Shown piece by piece: positions 16,566 to 24,991 of a stretch of 64,000 nucleotides of DNA. Position numbers and translations under genes: made by a program. A model generated the notes under the pieces. It was not told the DNA's origin. It did no database searches and was given only the letters and a program-made list of their open reading frames with translations. The stretch is from CAZYTM01 sp964649725 (GTDB taxonomy: Bacteria; Desulfobacterota; Desulfuromonadia; Geobacterales; Geobacteraceae): positions 239,268-303,267 of the forward strand of contig CAZYTM010000005.1 of NCBI GenBank assembly GCA_964649725.1. Reading direction: 5' to 3'. The first letter of the stretch is position 1. Every line of letters starts with the position of its first letter.

Positions 16566-18230
16566 ATGTACTGGGAAGATCTAGGCTTTAACGAACAACC
16601 ATTCGCCCTGACACCGAACCCTGACTTCCTCTTCCTCAGTGCCAATCATCAGGAGGCATTCGCCCACCTCCTCTATGGCATCGACAACAGGGTCGGGTTC
16701 ATCGTCCTGTCAGGTGAAGTCGGTACCGGCAAGACCACCCTGATCCGGACCCTCTTAAATCAACTCGACCCGGACAACCACCGCACAGCCCTTATCTTCA
16801 ACCCGACCCTCTCCCCTTCAGGCCTGTTGCAGGAGATTATCCGCGAGTTTGGCCTGACTGACTTTAGCAGAGAACCTAGCGAACTTATAGAGAGACTGAA
16901 CCAGTTCCTCTTGGCTGAGAACGAGGCTGACCGGACTGTGCTGCTGGTCATTGACGAAGCGCAAAACCTCTCCCCTGAAGTACTGGAACAGATCCGCCTG
17001 ATCTCCAACCTGGAGACCGAGCGGGCCAAGCTGATCCAGATCATTCTGGTCGGCCAGCCCGAGTTGAAGAGTCTCCTTGCCAGGGAGGATCTGCGCCAGC
17101 TTAACCAGCGGATTACGGTCAACTATCATCTGGAGCCGATGGGCTTTAACGATACCGACGCCTATATCATGCATCGGATCAGAATTGCCGCTAATGGCAG
17201 CGAACCGCTCAAATTCTCCACTGCCGCGGTGAGGCGGATTTACAGCTTCTCCAGAGGACTCCCGCGGCTTATCAACGCCGCCTGTGACCGTGCCCTGCTC
17301 ATCGCTTATACCCGAAATTTGCATATAGTCTCCAGAGCAATGGCAGCTGAAGCGGTCTCTGATATCCGCAAGGATCTGCATCCCCAGCCGATAAGGCGCA
17401 GTTTCGCTGTTGCCCTGGCTATCACCTTAATTCTCCTGATTGCAGTCGGAATAGCGGCAATGTCGCGGCAGAAGCCCCTTCCACCCAAGGCAATAGAAGC
17501 GGCAACACCGCTGCTGGATAGTAGAGCTGCTCTGGCCGAACTGGCCAGCACGACGACAGAGGAGAACCTGCTAATCTCAATCAATGCCATCCTCCGTACC
17601 TGGCAGGTCCCTGCTATTGCACGCACTGCAGATATGCCAGGCGATCTGCGCACTGTCGCCCGGCAACGAGGCTTTTTTACCACCGATCTGACTGCAGACC
17701 TTGCCACCCTGGCACGTTTCAATATGCCTGCGTTGCTGCAGATAAGACTCCCTACCGGTGAGTTACGCCTGCTTGCCCTGACCGGGATAGGGCCCCACAG
17801 TGTTACCCTGGTGCCGGCTGTTTCCGGCCGGACGACCCTCACCGAGGGGGAGCTGGCAACCATATGGAACGGCCAGGCTACCCTGCTCTGGAAGAATTAC
17901 CACTCCATCCCGAACCGCATCCTGCCTGGTCGCAGCAAAGGGGTAAAATCTCTACAGGAGCTTTTGACCGGTGCCGGTTATTATGGTGGATCAGCAAATG
18001 GCCGATACGATGCTGCTACGAGCAGGGCTCTGAAAAGCTTTCAGCAGGCGGAAGGATTGATGGCGGACGGCATACCGGGTGACAAGACCCTGCTGCTCCT
18101 CTATCGTCGCGCTGGCGGCTTTTTCCCGCCAGGGATCACACAACAGACCGAAAAATCGGGACCAGCAGCAGACAGGAATAGCCCCATAGAGCCGGTTGGC
18201 AAAAAACCGTTACTGGAGAGCAAGGGATGA
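16566..18230 (+). CDS. gspA: GspA/ExeA-type AAA ATPase with peptidoglycan-binding domain
   Basis: 554 residues from the MYWEDLGF start. This is the usual N-terminus of the family, and an upstream promoter lies inside the longer frame. The ATPase domain has Walker A GEVGTGKTT (residues 50-58) and Walker B LLVIDEAQN (near 127). One membrane segment follows (about 280-300, ITLILLIAVGIAA), then a periplasmic domain, and a peptidoglycan-binding repeat near 460-515 (GYYGGSANGRYDAATSRALKSFQ). In type II secretion the GspA-GspB complex opens the wall so that the secretin can assemble. The next gene is gspB, overlapping by 4 nt. No other type II secretion gene is nearby. Confidence 0.9.
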   Translation: MYWEDLGFNEQPFALTPNPDFLFLSANHQEAFAHLLYGIDNRVGFIVLSGEVGTGKTTLIRTLLNQLDPDNHRTALIFNPTLSPSGLLQEIIREFGLTDFSREPSELIERLNQFLLAENEADRTVLLVIDEAQNLSPEVLEQIRLISNLETERAKLIQIILVGQPELKSLLAREDLRQLNQRITVNYHLEPMGFNDTDAYIMHRIRIAANGSEPLKFSTAAVRRIYSFSRGLPRLINAACDRALLIAYTRNLHIVSRAMAAEAVSDIRKDLHPQPIRRSFAVALAITLILLIAVGIAAMSRQKPLPPKAIEAATPLLDSRAALAELASTTTEENLLISINAILRTWQVPAIARTADMPGDLRTVARQRGFFTTDLTADLATLARFNMPALLQIRLPTGELRLLALTGIGPHSVTLVPAVSGRTTLTEGELATIWNGQATLLWKNYHSIPNRILPGRSKGVKSLQELLTGAGYYGGSANGRYDAATSRALKSFQQAEGLMADGIPGDKTLLLLYRRAGGFFPPGITQQTEKSGPAADRNSPIEPVGKKPLLESKG

Positions 18231-18820
18231 GTCTGATTCTCGACGCCTTGAGAAAAATGGAGAAGGGGCGGAAGCTAAGACGCGAAAGTGCCGCCAGCCT
18301 CCGTCCACAGGTGCTCAGCTATCGTGGGCAACTTAGCCGGTCAGGGGGGCATTACAAGCTTTACCTCTGGACTGGCCTGGTCATCCTTTTTTTGGCGGGT
18401 GGTGCCACTATCTATCTACATGTGCATGCTCCAGCGGTACCGGTCAAGGCTCAGTCAGTCCCCCCCCCTGCTGCTCCTGCCATTATCGTTCCGGAATTGC
18501 CGCCGGTACCGTTGCAACCTTCTGCCGCAGTCGTGCCGCAACCTTTATCAGCAGCGCCAGTTCCACCTGCGAAGCTATCAGACAAAACCCCTGTCGAGCC
18601 TCAAACAGCGGCACCGACCGATTCGGCTCTGGTCATTTCCGGTATAGCCTGGCAGGATGAACGGCAGTTGCGGCGGGCCGTTATAAATGGCAGCCTGGTG
18701 GGAGAAGGTGCCGAAATTGCCGGAGCCAAAGTGATAGAGATCCGAGAATATCTTATCAGGTTCTCCCGCAACGGCCGCAGCTTTGAAATACCGTTCAGTG
18801 CCGGTTCCAAGGGGCGATAA
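18227..18820 (+). CDS. gspB: GspB-like partner of the GspA ATPase
   Basis: 197 residues. The conserved start MSLILDALRKMEKGR is typical of GspB. One membrane segment lies at about residues 48-65 (LWTGLVILFLAGGATIYL), followed by a Pro/Ala-rich periplasmic linker and a C-terminal T2SSB-like domain (ALVISGIAWQDE, AVINGSLVGEGAEI). It overlaps gspA by ATGA, so the pair is co-translated. A run of nine C (18460-18468) lies in the proline-rich linker and could slip. Confidence 0.85.
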   Translation: MSLILDALRKMEKGRKLRRESAASLRPQVLSYRGQLSRSGGHYKLYLWTGLVILFLAGGATIYLHVHAPAVPVKAQSVPPPAAPAIIVPELPPVPLQPSAAVVPQPLSAAPVPPAKLSDKTPVEPQTAAPTDSALVISGIAWQDERQLRRAVINGSLVGEGAEIAGAKVIEIREYLIRFSRNGRSFEIPFSAGSKGR

Positions 18821-18903
18821 AGGGAGACTACGGTAACCTTCACAAGTTAAAATTGCATGGTTGATCAATAATCGACCTAACAACAACCAGAGAAAGGATG
18901 CTT

Positions 18904-19536
18904 ATGCGAAATTCTATCATTATCCTGCTGTTGTTGACAGCAACTTCGGCCCTGGCAGAAGTCAATGTCAACATCAACCTCAACAGTAGTGCACCGTACA
19001 AGGCGACCCCTACCCGGCCGCTGCCGAGCGATGTACCGGTGGTCGCGGTGCCGATACCTGTTCCTGTCCAGGCTTCGGCCCCACCCAGGTTTGTCATCCA
19101 GGAGGCTCCGGATTTTCTCGAGCCTTCTGCTCTCGGTTTTTATGTGGCGATCGGCGTTCCTTATGACCTCTACTATTCCGGCAACAGCTACTATATCTAC
19201 CACGACAAAGTCTGGTTCATGGCCAACAGCTACAACGGCCCCTGGGATTTCGTCAACTACGGTCAACTACCGCCCAATCTCCATAAATACCGGGACAACG
19301 TCGAGCATATCCGGGTCGTACGGGACCAGGAGTTCGGCGAATACAAGCGCGACCGGACCCACTATAAAGGACGTCATTTCAAACCGGGTAAGGAGTTGAA
19401 GGAGAAGAGAAAAGGTGACCGGGAGGAGTTGAAAAAGCAGAAAAAAGATGAGCATGAGGATTGGCAGGAAGAGAAACGTCATGACAGGGAGGAGAAGAAA
19501 CGGAAGAAACAGAAAAGGTACGGTGATGATGACTGA
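18904..19536 (+). CDS. Secreted protein with highly charged C-terminus
   Basis: 210 residues. The start at 18904 is preferred over 18898 because the AAAGG site would touch the earlier ATG. The signal peptide ends near ALAEV. The middle part is aromatic-rich (VPYDLYYSGNSYYIYHD, SYNGPWDFV), a pattern seen in small periplasmic proteins of unknown function. The last 70 residues are almost all Lys, Glu, Asp and Arg and probably form a charged helix. It is a single-gene unit followed by a terminator that overlaps the end of the convergent kinase gene. Confidence 0.8.
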   Translation: MRNSIIILLLLTATSALAEVNVNINLNSSAPYKATPTRPLPSDVPVVAVPIPVPVQASAPPRFVIQEAPDFLEPSALGFYVAIGVPYDLYYSGNSYYIYHDKVWFMANSYNGPWDFVNYGQLPPNLHKYRDNVEHIRVVRDQEFGEYKRDRTHYKGRHFKPGKELKEKRKGDREELKKQKKDEHEDWQEEKRHDREEKKRKKQKRYGDDD

Positions 19537-19562
19537 TTATCTTAGTATCTGATTGTGATAAT

Positions 19563-22154
19563 TCAACTTTCAGCGGGGTGCATCTGGTACCCCGCTTTTT
19601 CTTCGTCGTACAACTTTTCTGCAACGCCGAAATCTATTCTGGGCAGGGTAAAATAGAAGGTCGCCCCTTCCCCTGCCTTACCCTCTGCCCAGATTCGGCC
19701 GCCGTGCCGGTTGATGATCCGCTGCACCGTTGCCAGGCCGATACCGTTCCCCTCGAAGAGCTTGTCGTTGTGCAGCCGCTGAAAGACCCCAAACAGCTTT
19801 TCTGCATAAGCCATATCAAAACCTTCGCCGTTATCCCTGACATAATTGACCTGTTCCCCCCCATCAATAAAGGAGCCGCACTCGATCACCACAGCAGCCT
19901 TGCGCCTCGAATATTTGCAGGCATTGCCAAGCAGATTTTCGATTACTGTGTGAATGAGGATAGCGTCACCGGCTACAGCAATCCCATCACTGATTTTGAA
20001 GGATATCTCCCGGCCCGGTTCTGAATCTTTAAGATTCGCCGCAACTTCATAGATCATGTCACTCAGATCTATCGGTGTAATCTGCATCTCCCCCCTGCTG
20101 ACATGAGCCAACTTGAGCATCCCTTCGATCAGCTCCTGCATTTTCTCGCAAGAGCGGTTCAACCTGACCAGATAATCATTTGCCGTCGCATCGAGGGTTG
20201 CGCCATAATCCTCAGATAGAGCCCTGGCATATCCGGAAATATGCCGCAAAGGCGCCCGCAGGTCATGGGATACCGAGTAGCTGAACGATTCGAGCTCCCT
20301 GTTAGCTGCCTCAAGGGCCCGATGCTGCTTCAGGAGATCCATGTTCAGCATGGTAATCTCCTTCTGCGCCTGCTGGCGCTGCAAATTCTCCATCTTCAGG
20401 GCGCCGTTGACCTCCTCCAACTGGGCAGTTCGCTCAACCACCCGCTGTTCCAGCTCCTCGTTCAGCTGGCGGATATTCTCCTCAGCCCTTTTCCGCTCGG
20501 TAATATTGCGGATAAAGGTAAGAAAAAATCCGGTCTCCGGCATAAAGGTAGTACTCACCTCGACATCCAGTATCTGTCGGTCGCTGCGGTAATGGCGCGT
20601 CTCAAAGCGGGCATAGCCGGTATATATTATCTCCTCGATATGTTTCCGCGTCTGCTCAGGGTCGCGCAATGCCTCAAAATCCTTGATCGACAGGGTGACC
20701 AGTTCTTCATAGCTGTACCCGTAAAGACGGCAACACTCTTCATTGGCATCCAGTATCCTGCCGCTGGAATCGACCACCCAGAAACCATCCATAGAGGTGG
20801 TGGTGATCTGCCGGTACTGGTGAGCCTTCTCCAACACTGCCTCTTCAGCACGAATCCGTTCAGTAAGGTCATGGACCATGACCGACAGCGCTGAAGAATC
20901 CTGCAGGTTGATCCTGGTGAAGCTCAATTCGGCATATACAACACCACCCTCATAAAGAGAAAACTTTACCGGCAGATTATCGGCAAACGGGAGTTGGAAC
21001 TCAGCAGCAATCTCATTGGATGAGTCAGCGAGCAGCTCGAGAAAATTCCTGCCGACAAGTTCTGCCATCGGCAGGTTGAGCAGGTTAGAGAAGTTGGCGT
21101 TGGCCTCTAAAATCGTAAGACCTTGCGGTTCCAGCAGCAATATACCCTCAGTGGCACTCTCGACTACTGAGCGATAGCGGGTCTCCGACTCTTCCAGATG
21201 GCGGCGGTTCCTGTCGAGGCGGAGCAGCATCAGATAAATGGCTACTGCAGCTGCAATAATCAGGGCAAAGGAGCATAAATAGAAATATCTGCCGGTCTTG
21301 AGTCCATGCAGATAGATAGAGCGAGGTTCTTCGACCGCGATTAGATATCCGTCCTTGCCATAGATATCTTTACCGATGCTATAGCCTCTTATTGTTTTGT
21401 CATCAACTGCTATTGTGGTGAAATGAACTCCATCAGCCATTTTCTGTCGCGCCTGCCGGAAGTCTTCCGGCAGCTTATCTCCATAGAGATTCTGCATTTT
21501 CATGTCGAGCTGGATTGTTTTCCCAATCCGCTCAATCTCCTTCTCCTGGAGATAGCGACCCATCAGCAGAGCCCCTTTTGCCGGCCCCTGGTATTCACTG
21601 GTCAGTACCGGCCTGGAAACCACCAGCATAATACCTTCCGGGAGGCTCAGAACACCTGAGACGACACTCTCTGGTTCAGCCAGATGCACCAGCTTGCTGC
21701 CTGGAGAAAGATGTTGCTGCAGACTCCTGGGGAAGTCGGTCTCCCTGTTCAAGGTATAGTCGAAAGCTTTCCGGTAGACCGGCTGACCTGATGCATTGAA
21801 AAATACTATGATATTCAGGCGGAGTTTTTGATAGATAGTATCGGAGAGATTTGTCCTGATGAATCTGGCATTGCCATCCTGAACAAATCGATAGGCCTCA
21901 TCCCAGCCTGAATAGTCTCCGCAGATTGTGCTGATGTTACGGAGATTTTCATCAATGATACCTTTTGCCCGATGCACATCATTGGCAACAGCCTCCTTCT
22001 CCATGGTGGCATAGCTCCTCTGCAGTGTCTGGCTGGTAACGAAATAGAATATACCAAAGAGAACCAGCCCTGATATAGCAACAACTACCAGCCGTAACCA
22101 TGATTTAGTGCCGGGATTACGCGGAGCAGAATTTTTTGCTGCAGATTGTGCCAT
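19563..22154 (-). CDS. CHASE4-PAS-PAS sensor histidine kinase
   Basis: 863 residues. One membrane segment lies at about residues 20-40 and a second near 290-310, with a CHASE4 sensor between them (GWDEAYRF is its hallmark). Two PAS domains follow (about 325-430 and 440-560), then a coiled coil rich in Glu/Gln, the HisKA H-box (SYSVSHDLRAPLRH), the N-box (HTVIENLLGNACKYS) and the G-boxes (RDNGEGF, NGIGLATV). It is complete and probably active. There is no receiver on the protein and no regulator next to it, so it is an orphan. Confidence 0.93.
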   Translation of the reverse strand: MAQSAAKNSAPRNPGTKSWLRLVVVAISGLVLFGIFYFVTSQTLQRSYATMEKEAVANDVHRAKGIIDENLRNISTICGDYSGWDEAYRFVQDGNARFIRTNLSDTIYQKLRLNIIVFFNASGQPVYRKAFDYTLNRETDFPRSLQQHLSPGSKLVHLAEPESVVSGVLSLPEGIMLVVSRPVLTSEYQGPAKGALLMGRYLQEKEIERIGKTIQLDMKMQNLYGDKLPEDFRQARQKMADGVHFTTIAVDDKTIRGYSIGKDIYGKDGYLIAVEEPRSIYLHGLKTGRYFYLCSFALIIAAAVAIYLMLLRLDRNRRHLEESETRYRSVVESATEGILLLEPQGLTILEANANFSNLLNLPMAELVGRNFLELLADSSNEIAAEFQLPFADNLPVKFSLYEGGVVYAELSFTRINLQDSSALSVMVHDLTERIRAEEAVLEKAHQYRQITTTSMDGFWVVDSSGRILDANEECCRLYGYSYEELVTLSIKDFEALRDPEQTRKHIEEIIYTGYARFETRHYRSDRQILDVEVSTTFMPETGFFLTFIRNITERKRAEENIRQLNEELEQRVVERTAQLEEVNGALKMENLQRQQAQKEITMLNMDLLKQHRALEAANRELESFSYSVSHDLRAPLRHISGYARALSEDYGATLDATANDYLVRLNRSCEKMQELIEGMLKLAHVSRGEMQITPIDLSDMIYEVAANLKDSEPGREISFKISDGIAVAGDAILIHTVIENLLGNACKYSRRKAAVVIECGSFIDGGEQVNYVRDNGEGFDMAYAEKLFGVFQRLHNDKLFEGNGIGLATVQRIINRHGGRIWAEGKAGEGATFYFTLPRIDFGVAEKLYDEEKAGYQMHPAES
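19572..19600 (+). terminator. Terminator lying inside the 3' end of the convergent kinase gene
   Basis: An 8-bp stem (AGCGGGGT / ACCCCGCT) followed directly by TTTTT on the plus strand. It ends transcription of the secreted-protein gene while encoding the last residues of the histidine kinase on the other strand. Confidence 0.8.
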
Positions 22155-22280
22155 GCTTGACCTGTAAAAGAACCAATCAGAGTTATTGCGCTACAACAGC
22201 TGAAATGCCATCCATAGAGATAAACAGGGGAAAAGCCAATCACCTGCAAGGAAACCTGCCCCTATTCGGTTATTGGCTGC

Positions 22281-22296
22281 ATGTTATTTGTAACAT
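22281..22296. repeat. Short inverted repeat upstream of the kinase gene
   Basis: ATGTTA-TTTG-TAACAT, a perfect 6-bp inverted repeat about 130 nt upstream of the histidine kinase start, in an AT-rich 199-nt gap. It could be an operator; the evidence is weak. Confidence 0.3.
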
Positions 22297-22353
22297 AATT
22301 GACTACAAAAACCAGCTACTAAACTATTAAAAATAATTATGGTTGACCTGCAT

Positions 22354-22956
22354 TCAGGCATAATCCCAGACATCAAGCACCTTGCCGTTCTGGGCGCCGT
22401 TTACGCTCACCGCATAGGAGCGGGCCACCCATTTGGCCGGCATCCCCTTGCTACTCTCCCGTCCGAACGCCTCCAGGGTCTCCTTTACCCAGATCGGACT
22501 CACTACGTTAACTCTTACACCCCGTTCAAGTTCCAGTGCTGCAGCCCGGACAAACCCCTCCAGCCCGGCATTGACCATGCTGATGACACTGCTCCCGCGC
22601 ATCGGCTGCTGGGAGAGGACTCCGCTGGTAAGGGTGAAGGAGCCGCTGTCATTGACCAACAGACGGCCGATACGGACCAGATTGATCTGCCCCATCAATT
22701 TATTATCAAGACTGAAACGGAAATCTTCGCCGGTCAGCTCATTCAGCTTGCCAAAACGTGCAGCACCGGCGGTCGAAACCACTGCGTCGAAATCACCAAC
22801 CTGCTGGAATAGCGCCTCGATACTGGCGGGGTCAGCTATATCGACCCGGTAATCGCCGCTGTTGCGGCTGGCAGTCAACACCTCATGCTGTTCAGCCAAC
22901 AGTTTGAACACCTCCCTGCCGATAGTACCGCTTGCACCTATCTGGATGACACGCAT
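22354..22956 (-). CDS. Atypical short-chain dehydrogenase/reductase
   Basis: 200 residues with a strong GGAGGTGA site. The nucleotide-binding motif GASGTIG (7-13), STAGAA (61-66) and Ser111 are kept. The YxxxK active site is lost: Ile125 and Asn129 stand in its place, just before AGLEGF. It resembles the short SDR subgroup typified by Lin1944, whose members lack the catalytic Tyr. It may bind NAD(P) and act as a sensor or use a different mechanism. It is a single gene. Confidence 0.87.
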   Translation of the reverse strand: MRVIQIGASGTIGREVFKLLAEQHEVLTASRNSGDYRVDIADPASIEALFQQVGDFDAVVSTAGAARFGKLNELTGEDFRFSLDNKLMGQINLVRIGRLLVNDSGSFTLTSGVLSQQPMRGSSVISMVNAGLEGFVRAAALELERGVRVNVVSPIWVKETLEAFGRESSKGMPAKWVARSYAVSVNGAQNGKVLDVWDYA

Positions 22957-23055
22957 ATATTCACCTCCACTGCTGCAAATATCTGCTACTAGTTAACATA
23001 CCGCATTCGGGAGACAATACAAGCAGCTGCGCCGGAGAGATATTCCCCCGCCATT

Positions 23056-23073
23056 GCTATCCCTCTGGATAGC
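23056..23073. promoter_or_regulatory. Inverted repeat overlapping a weak promoter before the cupredoxin gene
   Basis: GCTATCC-CTCT-GGATAGC is a perfect 7-bp inverted repeat. It overlaps a candidate promoter (TTGCTA, 16 nt, TATCAT), so it could be an operator or a leader hairpin about 50 nt before the start codon. Confidence 0.4.
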
Positions 23074-23123
23074 GTTATCATATATGTGGACTAAGGTTTT
23101 GGTTGTAGAGAGGAGACCGGACC

Positions 23124-23555
23124 ATGAAGCAGTGGCGAATTCTTTCCATGCTGGCTGTTACGTTCATATTGTCAGGAGTAGCCCGACTCGCCCCAGGGGC
23201 TGAACAGCCGGCACAGAACAAGCTGTTTCAGGCGATCATAGCCAAAGATGGGGTACAACGGGTGGAGATTGTCGGTGGCAGCTATTTCTTCACCCCGAAC
23301 CGGATCGTCGTCAAGGTCAATCTGCCGGTAGAGCTGAAGATCCGTAAAGAGTCCGGCATGGTCCCGCATAATATCGTCATCGCTGCGCCGGAAGCCGGCA
23401 TAGCCATTGACGAAACCATGGAGAGCGAGCCTAAGGTCATCCGCTTCACACCAACCAGGGTCGGCAACTATCCGTTTTACTGCAGCAAGAAACTCCTCTT
23501 TTTCGAGAGTCACAAGGAGAAGGGGATGGAAGGTATCCTGGAGGTAGTCGAATAG
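23124..23555 (+). CDS. Exported cupredoxin (type-1 copper protein)
   Basis: 143 residues with a signal peptide (cleavage near GAEQ). A single cupredoxin fold with a plausible type-1 copper set: His82 (PHNIV), Cys120 (YPFYC), His130 and Met135 (ESHKEKGM). Its length fits a small periplasmic electron carrier or copper-binding protein. A GAGGAGA site precedes it. The next gene starts 4 nt after its stop, so the two are co-transcribed. Confidence 0.87.
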   Translation: MKQWRILSMLAVTFILSGVARLAPGAEQPAQNKLFQAIIAKDGVQRVEIVGGSYFFTPNRIVVKVNLPVELKIRKESGMVPHNIVIAAPEAGIAIDETMESEPKVIRFTPTRVGNYPFYCSKKLLFFESHKEKGMEGILEVVE

Positions 23556-23559
23556 CGCC

Positions 23560-24183
23560 ATGCTGACTGCAATTACCCTTTTTCTCACCCTCGCTGCAAT
23601 ACCGGTCAATCCGGTCGAGACGGCGCTGGCAAATTTTCGCCAGCTGAACTCCTACCGGGTGACACTTCGTTCCGGTCATGGTGACAACACCGAGGTTATT
23701 CGCTACAGCTACAAAAAACCGGGCTTTGTCAGAATGGATTTCATCACCCCCCATAGCGGAGCGATGCTGGTTTACAGCCCCCTGAGCAAAAGCGTGAGAC
23801 TAAGGCCATTCGGCTTTGTCAAACCCCTGGTGCTGAACCTCGATCCGGATAACAGCCTGGTGAAAAGCGCCCAGGGTCACCGGGTCGATGCATCAGATTT
23901 CGGAGCTCTGCTGCAGCAGGTGCAACAACTGCAGGAGCTTGGCAATACGAGAATCCAGGGGGATGCCCGGATAGGGAATAGGGATGCCCTGCAGGTTACG
24001 GTAGAGGGGGAGAAGGATATCGCCCTCATCGGGGTACATCGTTATCTGCTCTGGCTCGACAAAGCCACCCTGCTGCCACTTAAGACGATGGCTTATGACA
24101 AAAGAGGCAAGCTGCTCGATGAAGTGTACATGGAGGAACTGGAACTCAATCCGGATTTACCTGACGACCAGTTTCAGCTCTGA
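23560..24183 (+). CDS. LolA-like / DUF1571-type periplasmic protein
   Basis: 207 residues with a short N-terminal signal segment. The pattern of antiparallel strands (YRVTLRS, IRYSYKKPGFVRMDF, GAMLVYSPLS, LLWLDKATLLPLKTMAYDKRGKLLDEV) is that of the outer-membrane-lipoprotein-sorting-like fold, which binds lipids or lipoproteins. It is in an operon with the cupredoxin. The 3' end overlaps the convergent SRPBCC gene by 10 nt. Confidence 0.75.
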   Translation: MLTAITLFLTLAAIPVNPVETALANFRQLNSYRVTLRSGHGDNTEVIRYSYKKPGFVRMDFITPHSGAMLVYSPLSKSVRLRPFGFVKPLVLNLDPDNSLVKSAQGHRVDASDFGALLQQVQQLQELGNTRIQGDARIGNRDALQVTVEGEKDIALIGVHRYLLWLDKATLLPLKTMAYDKRGKLLDEVYMEELELNPDLPDDQFQL

Positions 24184-24659
24184 GCTGGATCAAAGTCTAC
24201 CTGTTGCGTCTCTATATGTCTGCGCAGCCCCTGCTCCCCCCAACGCATCACCTGATTATGGTTCCAGAGGAAGAGCGGTCTGGCTATCGGGGCAAGGAGA
24301 TTCATCCAGCTCTTCTGCGTTGCCACCCGCCATTCGTACTCCACCACAACTACCCCCCACTCCTCGGTAAAGCGCCAGATACCTGTACCTGTCAGATCCC
24401 CGCTGGCACTGCCGGCCAGAAATAACGGCCTTTCAATTCTGGTAGTACGGATATCGAAGACCAATCGGTAAGGGAGGAGGCCCTTCCAGCTGTAACGGCG
24501 GAGGTTACCGATGCCGATCTCATCCCCCTTTTCCAGTTCGTCGACACTCTCAAGCCCGGGCCACCAATCTGGCCACCGCTCGGAGTGATAAATCGCCTCC
24601 CAGACCAGTTCGAGGGGGGCGGCAAGGCGCCAGGTGGTGAGGAATTGATAATCTGCCAT
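24174..24659 (-). CDS. SRPBCC (polyketide cyclase-like) domain protein
   Basis: 161 residues from the MADYQFLTTW start. The longer frame from 24698 adds 13 residues without a better ribosome-binding site. Motifs of the START/Bet v1-like superfamily are present: APLELVWEAIYHSERWPDWWPGL at the N-terminus, a beta sheet (LVFDIRTTRIERP, GTGIWRFTEEWGVVVVEYEW) and a long C-terminal helix. The family binds hydrophobic ligands. Ligand unknown. Confidence 0.83.
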   Translation of the reverse strand: MADYQFLTTWRLAAPLELVWEAIYHSERWPDWWPGLESVDELEKGDEIGIGNLRRYSWKGLLPYRLVFDIRTTRIERPLFLAGSASGDLTGTGIWRFTEEWGVVVVEYEWRVATQKSWMNLLAPIARPLFLWNHNQVMRWGEQGLRRHIETQQVDFDPAQS

Positions 24660-24991
24660 AAGATCAAGGTTAACAGAATTTGCCTGAATGCATAGCATGA
24701 CCGACTGACTTTTAGACTGACCGGATGCTGCTATTGGAGAGTGTCGAAGATATGAGGATGAGATATGTCCAGTAATTGAAATATCTTACAAAAAGTTTCA
24801 TCACCCATGAGGATGTCCGGGCAGACGAGATCCTCGCAATTGTTGGGCAGGCACTTTAACCTGAACTCCTGCTTGAAAGGGCTCAGCACTTACATCTGTC
24901 CTGCGTTGACACTCTAAATAAATGAAGATATAGTTAAAAACCCTAACTTTCTTGTTACTAAAACAGCTACAGATTCTCCAGGAGGCGGTAA
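24660..24991. other. 332-nt intergenic region
   Basis: Between divergent genes. It holds the strong promoter at 24906-24934; I see no other structure or gene. Confidence 0.6.
24906..24934 (+). promoter_or_regulatory. Near-consensus sigma-70 promoter for the CsgG-like gene
   Basis: TTGACA, 17 nt, TATAGT. It is followed by an AT-rich leader of about 50 nt and the CAGGAGG ribosome-binding site of the gene at 24992. Confidence 0.8.
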
